Below, piece after piece: positions 43,514-51,999 of a DNA stretch of 64,000 nucleotides (its first letter is position 1; the number at the start of each line of letters is the position of its first letter). Source of the DNA: Chitinophaga sedimenti (lineage in GTDB: Bacteria > Bacteroidota > Bacteroidia > Chitinophagales > Chitinophagaceae). A model generated the notes under the pieces. That model had not been told where the DNA came from. It worked only from the letters and a program-made list of their open reading frames with translations, and made no database searches. Location of the stretch: positions 5,270,001 through 5,334,000 of the forward strand of contig NZ_JAKUKA010000001.1 in NCBI RefSeq assembly GCF_023156195.1, written 5' to 3'. A program made the translations under genes and the position numbers.

Positions 43514-43906
43514 ATGACCTATTATCTTACACAAATAACCAGGATAAAAGAAACTTGTTATGCTAACCAGGCACAACTGGATACCGTAATAAGTACCCGT
43601 CATTACATCGACCATCACTATGATAAAGAGCTGAACCTTGATTTACTCTCTCATGTGCGGTTCACTTCAAAATTTCACCTGCTCCGGTTGTTTAAAAAAT
43701 ATTACGGACAAACGCCGGGGCAATACCTGACGGATAAACGAATAGAAAAGGCAAAAGAGTTGCTCGACGGCGGCAGGAGTGTGACGCAAACGTGCTACGA
43801 TATCGGCTTTGAAAGTCCCAGTTCCTTCTGCACGTTGTTTAAGCACCGTGTAGGCATCACTCCGGTGGCTTTTCAGAAAAGAGCAATTTTCACAAAGTCG
43901 GCGTAA
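43514..43906 (+). CDS. Short AraC-family regulator (DNA-binding domain only)
   Basis: A 130-residue protein made almost only of the AraC/XylS domain: LNLDLLSHVRFTSKFHLLRL (first HTH), FKKYYGQTPGQYLTDKRIEK and CYDIGFESPSSFCTLFKHRV (second HTH). No ligand domain. It is encoded 42 bases before the VOC-family gene on the same strand and probably controls it. Confidence 0.88.
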   Translation: MTYYLTQITRIKETCYANQAQLDTVISTRHYIDHHYDKELNLDLLSHVRFTSKFHLLRLFKKYYGQTPGQYLTDKRIEKAKELLDGGRSVTQTCYDIGFESPSSFCTLFKHRVGITPVAFQKRAIFTKSA

Positions 43907-43948
43907 TTTTCTTTTCGCAACTTAGCTCCATCAATAAAAAAGATAAAG

Positions 43949-44344
43949 ATGAAAGTTAAAATAATCAGCATTCCTGTGCTGGACCAGGAAGCGGCCCTGC
44001 AGTTTTACACGGAAAAATTAGGCTTTCTGAAAAAGGTAGATGTGCCCTTAAGTGAACACAGCAGATGGCTCACGGTGGTGAGTAAAGAGGACCAGGACGG
44101 ACCGGAGATCTTGCTGGAGCCTGCCCCTAATCATTTTGAACCCGCTAAAGTTTATCAGCGGGCGCTTTTCGAGGCAGGTATTCCCTACACGCAGTTCAAC
44201 AGTAACAATGTTCAGCAGGATTACGATAGGCTTGTTGCGCTCGGGGTTACGTTCAGTGTGAAGCCAACGGAGATGGGAACGGTGAAAATCGCGGTGTTCA
44301 ACGATACTTGCGGGAACAATATTCAGCTTGTGGAAATGTTATAG
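43949..44344 (+). CDS. VOC-superfamily (glyoxalase/dioxygenase-like) protein
   Basis: A 131-residue protein of the single-unit VOC type: ISIPVLDQEAALQFYTEKLG at the start and KIAVFNDTCGNNIQLVEML at the end, with Glu near the C-terminus as metal ligand. Members include glyoxalase, antibiotic-resistance and extradiol dioxygenase-like proteins; the specific role is unknown. Followed by a terminator at 44359. Confidence 0.88.
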   Translation: MKVKIISIPVLDQEAALQFYTEKLGFLKKVDVPLSEHSRWLTVVSKEDQDGPEILLEPAPNHFEPAKVYQRALFEAGIPYTQFNSNNVQQDYDRLVALGVTFSVKPTEMGTVKIAVFNDTCGNNIQLVEML

Positions 44345-44358
44345 ATTTTCTCAAGCCA

Positions 44359-44395
44359 GGGCCCATTGCCATGCGGCAACGGGCCTTTCTTTTTA
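44359..44395 (+). terminator. Terminator of the VOC gene
   Basis: GGCCCATTGCC-ATGC-GGCAACGGGCC followed by TTTCTTTTT. Last clear host feature before the integrated element. The following ~300 bases (44,396-44,703) hold no gene I can support. Confidence 0.8.
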
Positions 44396-44739
44396 CCGCA
44401 TCATGGATAAGGTTTTGAGGAATATGGGCTATGTTGCCGAACTTGGGATCACACCATATACACGCACTATTACCTGTAGTGCAACACCTGGGGCGAATTC
44501 CTGTAGAACAAAGGGTATGTGCTAAATACAACGAAAAGACCGTCATTCTTGGGTGGGGGACTTAATTTGAGTAGCTGCCACATCACCCGGACGAGGCATA
44601 TGCCAGTCAGCAAGTAGCCGCATAACTTTAAGCGACGCACTTTTTTAGCATATTGGATCGTCGCCTTTAGACGGTTTTTTTCGAGCTGAGGATCATGAAA
44701 ACGCCCAGGGCCAATGGATTAGGAAATAGCCACATTTGT

Positions 44740-45519
44740 TTATTTAGCTTTTTCTGCACCCTCCTTAATGGAATTTTCAGACAACTGGTCTGCTGCCAGT
44801 TGTAGTAATTCAATTGATGTTATTAGATATTCTTTGTCAATATCTCTGAGGTCTCCAATCATGTATTTAGGATTTGACACTTTGGATATATATATATTAT
44901 TTACAATTCCTTTGTTGTGAATATGGAGGTTTCTGGTTTCATATATTTCAATAAGAGTATCTAGATGGTTAAAATTATTTTCATTCAAGCTAACCCTAAA
45001 CTTTTCATTGATTAACTTTAGCTGGTCTTTAAGGGATTGGTATGCAATTTCTGCTGCCTTTTCATTAATCAATTCGTCTTTAAGTATTTCAATATTATTA
45101 GATTTAATGATTCTCTCAAGGCTTATTGGCTTTGATGAAATGAGAGCCTGGGGACAATTTTTAAATAATAGGATAAGTAACTCTTGTAAAAATCCATCAA
45201 AGATGGAGGTTGCATAAGCCAAAGTTGATACTCTCATTATGAACCAGTAGTTGCCAGTAAGAGACTTTTTGTTTCTTATTGTGTCCAGTACATAATTTAG
45301 AATATCCAGACCTTCTTTATAAAATTCTCCTTTTTCATTTTTAACAGGAATGTTAATGCCTGCAAAATTTAAGTCTGGATTATGACTTATTTTTTCAAGC
45401 ATTGAGTGTTCTGCATCATGTAATGTTGTTATTAATCTATCCATTTCTGTAGCATATATCTTCAGCTGGTAGAATTCATGATGTACCTTATCTTGAAGTA
45501 TTTTAAAATTTTGCAGCAT
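44740..45519 (-). CDS. HEPN-domain ribonuclease-like protein (RiboL-PSP-HEPN/MAE_28990-like), probable defence effector
   Basis: A 259-residue, mostly helical protein. Near residues 107-119 it has FDGFLQELLILLF, and at 194-206 ETRNLHIHNKGIV. R196-x4-H201 is the RxxxxH catalytic motif of HEPN ribonucleases, with the Asn after Arg and the following HN-G typical of the RiboL-PSP/MAE_28990-like group. Such proteins act as toxins or RNases in abortive infection. Starts 5 bases after the AbiJ-like stop, so the two are co-translated. Contains the only CpG of the element, at a codon junction. Family assignment is from motifs only. Confidence 0.65.
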   Translation of the reverse strand: MLQNFKILQDKVHHEFYQLKIYATEMDRLITTLHDAEHSMLEKISHNPDLNFAGINIPVKNEKGEFYKEGLDILNYVLDTIRNKKSLTGNYWFIMRVSTLAYATSIFDGFLQELLILLFKNCPQALISSKPISLERIIKSNNIEILKDELINEKAAEIAYQSLKDQLKLINEKFRVSLNENNFNHLDTLIEIYETRNLHIHNKGIVNNIYISKVSNPKYMIGDLRDIDKEYLITSIELLQLAADQLSENSIKEGAEKAK

Positions 45520-45524
45520 GGGAA

Positions 45525-46390
45525 TTATGTTAGGCTTACACTAGATTTCTCAGTCTTGACAGTTAGATAGTTAATGAATGCACTGCAAGAAACAAGCATA
45601 TACTTAGCATCTTCAAAGTCACAGTTAGGAGATTCCATGAGGGCATGTCTTATTCCACCTTCATCACTAGTATACCCATAAAGTTCTTTAAATGCTTTTT
45701 CAAGTGAAGGATGAAGTTTAATTTCCCCTTTTATCCTATTCAAAGATGCTGCAAGAGTGTCCTTATCCCTCCCTGAAATTTTCTTTGCAATGGATTCTAC
45801 TGCTGAAATGGATTCTTTAATGGAGTTTCTGTAGTCAGGATTTACTTTGTCTGAGAGTTTCTCTAGTGCTGCTCTCAAATGAATGTTGCAGCCATTTAAG
45901 GGAGTATAAGTAGCAGTTTGAGATATAGCTTCTTCAATACTTTCTACTTCCTGTTTATTGCTGATGGGTGCAATCAAACCATCAATAAACCTGTAAGCAG
46001 AGAACTCTCTTTCAAAGATTTGATTAAACTGTTCATAGATTGAATTATTTCTTATGAAATAGTTTTTATGAGATAATTCACTGTTTCTTCAATCAGTTCT
46101 AATGCTTGATGCCATTCCCCTTCTAATATATTATTCCTAAAGAAGTCTCTTAATAAATACTGATAGTGAGGGATGGTATCAATTGGCTTTTTGTAAATAT
46201 TGTGCCACAAATACTTTGCTATACTTTCTTGTATTGGCTCTAGTCCATGCTTGTACCTTGTTAGTTTTAAGGGATCACAAATTGAAAGTTGAAAAACATT
46301 CCATAAGGTATTTCTTAGATCTAAATCTAATGCTTCTACTTGAATTTGTTTATGGGTTGTAGTTATTCCCATTCTTTGACTAAACTTCAT
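45525..46390 (-). CDS. AbiJ-like (AbiJ_NTD4) abortive-infection protein (frame-broken)
   Basis: About 288 residues after repair. The N-terminus MKFSQRMGITTTHKQIQVEA followed by LDLDLRNTLWNVFQ matches the AbiJ N-terminal domain 4 pattern (FSxRxG...DLRNxLWN). The C-terminal half, with LRAALEKLSDKVNPDYRNSI, ELYGYTSDEGGIRHAL and AKYMLVSCSAFINYL, is the helical domain that usually follows in AbiJ proteins. One A is missing near 46064 (six read as five); repair gives NYLIKNYFIRNNSIYEQF continuously. Abi proteins block phage growth at the cost of the cell. First gene of a two-gene cassette that is separated from the replication genes by a terminator. Confidence 0.75.
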
Positions 46391-46542
46391 GCAGTTTGAA
46401 TTATAAGGACAATTTAGAACTTTTAGCCCAATCCAGTATGTTCTGGCATGCTAAAAGTTCCTGTAAAAATTTCCAGTTATCTAGTCAGTCAATCCCTTAG
46501 TATATTTCTGGCTGACAGATTTTTATGTCAATTAAATTTTAG

Positions 46543-46579
46543 AAGGAGTTACCTCTTTTATTTAAGGTAACTCCTTTTT
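46543..46579. terminator. Terminator between the ATPase gene and the Abi cassette
   Basis: AAGGAGTTACC (46543-46553) and its exact complement (46566-46576) with a 12-base loop and T/A runs on both sides. Works in both directions. It makes the Abi cassette a separate transcription unit, presumably with a promoter in 46,391-46,540. Confidence 0.75.
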
Positions 46580-46582
46580 AGT

Positions 46583-47922
46583 TTAGGTTATAATTAGGGA
46601 AACTGTTTTCTTTTCATTTAAGTAGTAAATATAAACTCCCTGAGCTTTGCCTCTAACAAATCCATATTTTTTCATATACCTACCTATTGCTTGTACAGTT
46701 GCCTCATTTACAATAAGAGAAGTCTTGGTAGCAAGGAAATTTGCAATTTCAGTTGCTGTCCATTTATGTTGTGCACTAGCTTGTTCTGGATCAACTGGTT
46801 CTAGCCATTTAAGCATTGTTTCCTCAATAAAACTGGTTACCTGAAATTGCTCATTGTGCTGTAAAATTTCATCAATTTCTTCCCCATCAAAGTAGTATTT
46901 GAATCCAGTCTTGAAAAGATGCCATGCTTGAGAATAAACTTTATTCATGTCAACACTATGTGAATGTTGGATTTCCTCAACTTCAATAGTTAGAAATCTT
47001 CTATTTCCTGTGGGGTCATTTAAATATTGTTTGCTATTTACTGACCCCATGAATGATGCTCTTCTTGGCATAGTGTCATCAAACTGTGCATATGGCCTTC
47101 TCTCTCTGATTTCAAGTGAAGTAATAATCTCTTTCAGTCTGTCTGTATCTTTCCTACTGAGATTGTCCATTTCATCTAAATTAATTAGAAGGCATTCTGA
47201 TAACCTAATTTTAGTGTCCTTATTTCTCAGGTTTGGAACACCAGAGTAAAAGTATCCTGACAGCTCAGAAGGCAGTAAGTTCTTCATCCATGTAGTTTTC
47301 CCAGAACCCTGTTTGCCTGTAAAGACAATAGCTGTATGATTTATTACACTGTCTGTTGTGGCACAACCAGCTACAGCTACCAGCCATTTTTCCAGACATT
47401 TCTCCCAAAACTCTTTGTTTGTGGTTTTGACAGTATCAGCTAACTGCTGTATGTAGTCCACTCCATCCCAGGTAGGTAGACTTTTGAAATAATCTACAAA
47501 GGGGTCAAACTTTGGGGTGAAATCTGAATGTACTACTGTCCTAAGAGTTGTAGAATTTACTTTAATTCCCTTTTTGCCTAGCTCCCTAATAATAGAGTTG
47601 AAATTGTAGTCAGTTAGGCTTACATAACTTAACTGTGGCTTCTTTTTAAATTCCAGTTTTCCAGATACTAAGTTAAATCTGAAATCATAGTATGTCCTTA
47701 AATGGCTTTCAATCAACTCAATAGGTGATTGCCCATCTTCCTCAGTCCCTGAAATTTGGGCTGCTCCAGAAATTTCTTGGTTTTCTGTTACTTCAAGGTT
47801 ACCTACCTTACCCTCATCTGGTAGTTGGGTAGGGTTAATTACTGCTTCTTCTACTTTCTGACTTTGAGAAGAGAGGCCAGAGTTACTGTTTAAGGCCTCC
47901 TGTGTTTTTGCATCTCTGCCAT
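46583..47922 (-). CDS. VapE/VirE-type P-loop ATPase with DUF3874-like C-terminus (frame-broken near its start)
   Basis: A clear reading frame of 377 residues runs from about 47716. It holds Walker A IVFTGKQGSGKTTWMKNLL, Walker B CLLINLDEMDNLSRKD, an arginine-finger-like NDPTGNRRFLTIEVEE, and a winged-helix-like tail (WTATEIANFLATKTSLIVNE). This is the VirE/VapE primase-helicase-type ATPase found on phage satellites, prophages and Bacteroidota mobilizable elements, where it supports replication. The frame stays open upstream without an ATG. Adding one A in the A-run near 47906 links it to ATG 47922 and an acidic, low-complexity leader of about 70 residues. I take that as the true start. Confidence 0.78.
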
Positions 47923-48011
47923 GTGTTAATTTTTTTGTTAAAAATTTTTATAACACTGCAAAGATGGTTTAGTAGTAAAAGTCCCTTAGTTCCCAACTAG
48001 TCCCCAGGGGA

Positions 48012-48704
48012 CTAACTTTCTCCTTTTAGAAAGTAATTGCTCAAATCAATAGCATCATCATTTTTGGCCCTTTTTTCCATTTGCTTGCTGGGCTTCAGGT
48101 TAGTTTTCACTGTACTTTCTAGGCTAAAAGTTTGCCCATCCTTATCAATAAAATTATCAATAATTAGAAGCTCAATTTCTTTTGGAGTGGCTTTAATTAG
48201 GGGAGGGATGCCATGGGCCTTCACCCCATTCATCAAATCAAAGAATAGAGTGGTTAGTATGTTTGTTTGTCCCAGCCATTGAATTTTCTTATCTGGTTGG
48301 ATTATTAGAGGGATATTCATTTGCTTCTGACTTACAGCTTCATCCTGCACCTGATATTTGTCAATTAATTCTGCTTTAAGGGCTTGTAGTGATTCTGAAA
48401 TGAATATGTATGGCTTAACATATTCCATTTCCTTTGAATACAAAATTAGGGAGTTCATGGTTTTGTATATGGTTTTCAAATATACAGTCTGTCTTTTCTC
48501 ATCATCTAGGGAAAGAAGAGCATTGTCAATTTCATCTAGAGCAGCCATCATTTGCTGATGGACTTTGAGCTCAAGATGTCCAGCAAAAGTTAAAGTTTCA
48601 ACCCTAATTTCACTATCTTCAACTAAGGCATTTGTAACTGCATATTCAATTTTACTATTTTGGAAATCTCTTTTTATTACAGGGCCAAAATCAGTGCTCA
48701 TCAT
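48012..48704 (-). CDS. RteC-like element protein
   Basis: A 230-residue protein. The segment KIQWLGQTNILTTLFFDLMN...IPPLIKATPKEIELLIIDNF followed by SLESTVKTNLKPSKQMEKRA resembles the C-terminal domain of RteC-type proteins and relatives that regulate excision and transfer of Bacteroides conjugative elements. The N-terminal half is helical and unrecognised. It is encoded just upstream of the ATPase. Assignment is by pattern only; a structural or replication-accessory role is equally possible. Confidence 0.45.
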   Translation of the reverse strand: MMSTDFGPVIKRDFQNSKIEYAVTNALVEDSEIRVETLTFAGHLELKVHQQMMAALDEIDNALLSLDDEKRQTVYLKTIYKTMNSLILYSKEMEYVKPYIFISESLQALKAELIDKYQVQDEAVSQKQMNIPLIIQPDKKIQWLGQTNILTTLFFDLMNGVKAHGIPPLIKATPKEIELLIIDNFIDKDGQTFSLESTVKTNLKPSKQMEKRAKNDDAIDLSNYFLKGES

Positions 48705-48785
48705 AAATTTCAGTTCTCATTGGCTATTTTATTTCTAAGAATTAGATCTTTGAAATATTGTAGTGGGTGATTGAACATAACTAAG

Positions 48786-50200
48786 TTATTTTATAAATCT
48801 TCTTGTGGCTCTAACAATGTTATAAATCATATAGGATGAAATTATTCTCATAAGAATATCTATTATAATCCAGCCCCCATAAAACCCACCCTCTTCAAAC
48901 TTTCTAATTGGGTTCATTAGATAAAAGTATTTGTTGAATCCCATCCCAAAGGCTTGACTATTGAAGTTATTGCTGAATTGAAAGTCAAAAACATTGGAAC
49001 ACCCAAGCAGAACTAAAAATAAAACAGAGTGTAAGGAGAAGAGCCATAATAATGGCCTTCCTATGCTCTGTCCAAAATCACTTGTCCAATAGCTAAAGGC
49101 AATGATAAGCTTTGTTCCCAAACTACCTTTCCCAAGACCATTTAGGTAGCATATCATTTCTTTGGAGTGAAATTTTTGTTCATTAATTACATCTCCCTGC
49201 TTTGACATTGCATGTTTCAGTTGCCTATAAGTTTCTCTGCTTTTTAGTTCAAAGATTTTGTGTTTTTCAGGAGTTTCTTCCTGCTTGGTTACAGGGATGG
49301 CTCCCAAAACATTTTCAGACCAAGTCACATGGTTGAATGAGCATTGTGTAAAATCTGAGTCACCCAGGACAATAAGGCTGTATTGCTTAAAGTTAATTGA
49401 ACTAAATTCAGCCTTATTAAGCTGTGAGTTTATAATTAATATTCTTGCTTGGTGATTTAGGGCTGCTATGTTGGCCAACTTCAATCTAGCTTCATTCACA
49501 TATCTCTCTATTGCTAGATATGAAATTTGGATGTTGTTGATGAAAAGTGACATTTTTTGGCAGTTCCTGATAGGTTTATTGATTGAACAACTTGGTTACT
49601 TCCATCAATAAAAATATCCCCTTCAACTTGATTTGCAATAATGCCAATATGGCCTATCTTACCTTTAAGACTAATGTTAAGGTCTGTGAAGACCCCTCCA
49701 GAAATGGATAGCTTGCTTACATTTTTTATATCCCATCTTGATTCACCATAGCTTCCCTTGAAGATTAATATTTGCTCAACTGATGAATTTATTATAAGTA
49801 AACCTCTTGCAAATGAAGGAGAATCAAATGTGGACAGGGCCCCTTTGACAATGCAATCAATCATCCAGAATTTTTTCTGAAATTTAGAACCTTTGAATGT
49901 AATCCCTTTTTCAAAATAGCAGTTTTTGAAAGTGAAGTCTTCCCTGCAATCTACTGTTAGTTTTATGTCAACTTCTAAAGCAAATATTTTGTTTGTAATG
50001 TATTTACTTGTGTAAATTCTTTGAGGTGGTTCTCCCTTTGTCAACTTCTCATAAAAGGAATTCCACTCACTTACTACTTCATAATCTTTAAGTTGCTCTT
50101 CTGAAAAATAATCTTTATAACTCATAGCATTTACAAATGGGGAGAAGGCAGAGAATCTCTGCCTTCTTAAATATGAACTATAATTTACATAAAAATCCAA
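48786..50200 (-). CDS. Membrane protein with beta-solenoid-like N-terminal part (frame-broken)
   Basis: About 471 residues after repair of an A-run near 49556 (seven read as six), which joins ...NLSGTAKK to MSLFINNIQISYLAIERYVN. The first two thirds have short irregular beta repeats (FKNCYFEKGITFKGSKFQKK, SQLNKAEFSSINFKQYS, LGDSDFTQCSF) like pentapeptide or related solenoids. A helical linker then contains ETYRQLKHAMSKQGD. Two or three hydrophobic segments near the C-terminus (LWLFSLHSVLFLVLLG; GGWIIIDILMRIISSYMIYN) anchor it in the membrane. Similar proteins recur on Bacteroidota genomic islands but have no known function; a membrane-acting defence effector is one possibility. Confidence 0.55.
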
Positions 50201-50358
50201 ATAAGTAAAAGAACCAAACCAATAAGTATTTGTATAGCAGGGTTTTCTTGTGACTTATATGAGGTTCTAGATAATAGTATTGAGTTGCTAAAAGTTCCTA
50301 AAACCCAACAAATAGCCAGAATTACAGGAATGCAAATAACCAGCATAATTTTATCCAT
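50185..50358 (-). CDS. Small two-TM membrane protein
   Basis: A 57-residue protein starting MDKIMLVICIPVILAICWVL, with a second TM segment at the C-terminus (AIQILIGLVLLLIWIF). ATG 50358 gives a TM segment right at the N-terminus. It overlaps the start of the larger membrane protein by 16 bases, so the two are translationally coupled and may act together. No family recognised. Confidence 0.5.
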   Translation of the reverse strand: MDKIMLVICIPVILAICWVLGTFSNSILLSRTSYKSQENPAIQILIGLVLLLIWIFM

Positions 50359-50394
50359 TACCCACAATTTTAAGTTCACCAATTAACTTATCTC

Positions 50395-51580
50395 TCAGCT
50401 CCTGCATGTCTGGCTAATCTTGGTATCCAGCACCTTAGCATAAATCTGAGTTGTTCTCAAATTAGTATGCCCAAGCATTTTGGAAATTGATTCAATAGGT
50501 ATCCCATTGCTCAAAGTTATGGTGGTGGCAAAAGTGTGCCTGCTCAAATGAAAAGTTAACCTTTTGTCAACCCCACATAAATCTGCAATCTCTTTCAGAT
50601 AGGCATTCATTTTCTGGTTGGATAATACAGGAAAAAGTAGCCCTTTAGGCAAGTTTTGATTACTATACTTTGCCAGTATTTCTTCTGCTACAGGTAGGAT
50701 GGGTACACTGATCCTGACACCTGTCTTTTTTCTCATACTGTTAATCCACCTATTACCATCTATGCCAATAACCACCTGTTTATCAGAAAGACTTTTAACA
50801 TCAGCATATGATAAGCCTGTGTAGCAGCAGAAGATGAAAATATCCTTTACTGTGGCTATTCTGGCATTGGTAATCACTTTGCTGTGGATTTTCCCAACTT
50901 CTTCCATAGTAAGGTGGCCTCTGGCTACATCTTTAAGTGAGCATTTGAAGTTTTGAAAGGGATTTTGTCAAGCCAGTTGTGGGCTATAGCCATATTTACC
51001 ACCCTTTTCAGGAACTGAATGTATTTTATAGTGGGGTATGGCTTATGCCTTCCTGGGTTTTGAGGTAAATTTCAAAGCTTACCACAAATTCATGGTTAAG
51101 CTCCTTTAGCTGTAAGTCCTTCATCTGGTATTGATGCTGAATAAACTGGCTAACCTTAGATTCCAGTGTTTTGTATTTAGTTACAGTAGCCTTTGTAGAG
51201 GTGTGACCAACTCCCTGCCTTAAAAGTTCATTTTGGTAATGGAATGCCTTTAACAGGGTTAAGGTGTCTTCCTGCTCTCCAGACATTCTGGATATTACAC
51301 CTTCTGCTGTAGGTGGAATTTCTTTTTCCAGCAGTGTGTTGAATATTTTGATAGACTTGGCCCTTATAATGTCAAGGCTGTTATTAGTTTCCTGAGTAGT
51401 AGGAGAATTGCCCCTTACTCTTTCTTTAGAGCTGTCCCATTTAGAGGGTTCAGCATAAAGACCAGTGTTTAACTCATCCTTTTTACTGTTGATGGTAACT
51501 CTCAGGATTATTGGTGCCTGCCCTTTCTTGTTGATTCTGGATTTATATAACCAGAAAAGGGTTTTCATTCTTGCATCCAT
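50395..51580 (-). CDS. Tyrosine-type site-specific recombinase (integrase; frame-broken)
   Basis: About 395 residues after repair. An N-terminal arm-binding domain (MDARMKTLFWLYKSRINKKG) and a SAM-like core-binding domain are followed by the catalytic domain. The latter has the first Arg region in FIFCCYTGLSYADVKSLS, the His-x-x-Arg box in LTFHLSRHTFATTITL, the second His in GHTNLRTTQIY and the nucleophilic Tyr at its end. This is the Bacteroidota conjugative-transposon/genomic-island type. Breaks near 51030 (five C read as four) and near 50955. Lies next to tRNA-Ser, in the same orientation; 275 non-coding bases separate them and should contain the attachment and arm-binding sites. Confidence 0.9.
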
Positions 51581-51813
51581 GACTAACAGTGTTGTGAATC
51601 CATTTATATTTCAAAAAGGATTCAAGTGTTAAAAATCATGAAGCACTTGGTGGTATTGAATTACAGGGGCTATAAGTTGTTAGCAGTTGAAATTTGGGAT
51701 ATGTTAGCAGTTATGCTACCAGTATAAAACTGGATTTCTAATAAAACTGCATCTCTTTCCTCTTCTGATAATTTGAAAAATCCTTGCAAACCAGCTACAG
51801 TATTGCCATAAAC

Positions 51814-51850
51814 AAAAAATGCCCAAAGACCTAAGTCAATGAGCATTTAA
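51814..51850 (-). terminator. Hairpin terminator after tRNA-Ser
   Basis: On the minus strand AATGCTCA and TGGGCATT pair (one G-U), with an inner GAC/GTC stem, followed by six T. It begins seven bases beyond the tRNA 3' end. It lies inside the CpG-free zone, so it may have been supplied or edited by the element. Confidence 0.6.
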
Positions 51851-51856
51851 AGCTTG

Positions 51857-51943
51857 CGGAGAAGAAGGGATTCGAACCCTTGAAACCCTTTCGAGTTTAC
51901 ACACTTTCCAGGCGTGCCAGTTCAACCACTCCTGCACTTCTCC
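51857..51943 (-). tRNA. tRNA-Ser (GGA anticodon)
   Basis: An 87-nt class II tRNA with a long variable arm. The 7-bp acceptor stem is GGAGAAG/CTTCTCC, the anticodon loop is CTGGAAA (GGA at 51,909-51,907) and the T-arm contains GGTTCGAATCC. CCA is not encoded. It marks the right edge of the integrated element, whose integrase gene reads away from it; the tRNA remains complete. Confidence 0.95.
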
Positions 51944-51999
51944 GTACGGTTGAATAAGGGCTGCAAAGATAAACATCTTTTACAAACTTCCAACCCTTT

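Larger units (their letters stand above)
44704..51856. mobile_element. CpG-free integrated element at tRNA-Ser (satellite/mobilizable-type island)
   Basis: Bounded by composition: the last flanking CpG on the left is 44,702-44,703 and the first on the right is in the tRNA at 51,857-51,858. Inside I count one CpG (45,075-45,076) in 7,153 bases. G+C is visibly lower than the host. All arginine codons I inspected are AGA/AGG. The genes, all on the minus strand, run from the tRNA inwards: integrase, small membrane protein, membrane protein with beta-repeat-like N-terminus, RteC-like protein, VapE/VirE ATPase, then AbiJ-like and HEPN proteins. Integrase next to a tRNA 3' end is the classic arrangement for integrative elements. 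No relaxase, capsid or conjugation gene is seen, so it would need a helper. I did not find a direct repeat of the tRNA 3' end at the left edge, so exact ends are uncertain. Confidence 0.85.

Noticed and set aside
44403..44525. 40-codon ORF at the left flank of the island
   Set aside because: It follows a terminator, has no family resemblance and overlaps other meaningless frames; probably non-coding or a remnant.
44300..44760. Direct repeat of the tRNA-Ser 3' end (attL)
   Set aside because: Searched by eye and not found; only a weak 11/15 likeness to sequence in the tRNA terminator, reported as such.
44704..51856. CpG depletion explained simply by low G+C or by codon preference
   Set aside because: GpC, CpC and GpG remain frequent, and CpG is also absent at codon junctions and between genes, so neither base composition nor synonymous codon choice is enough.
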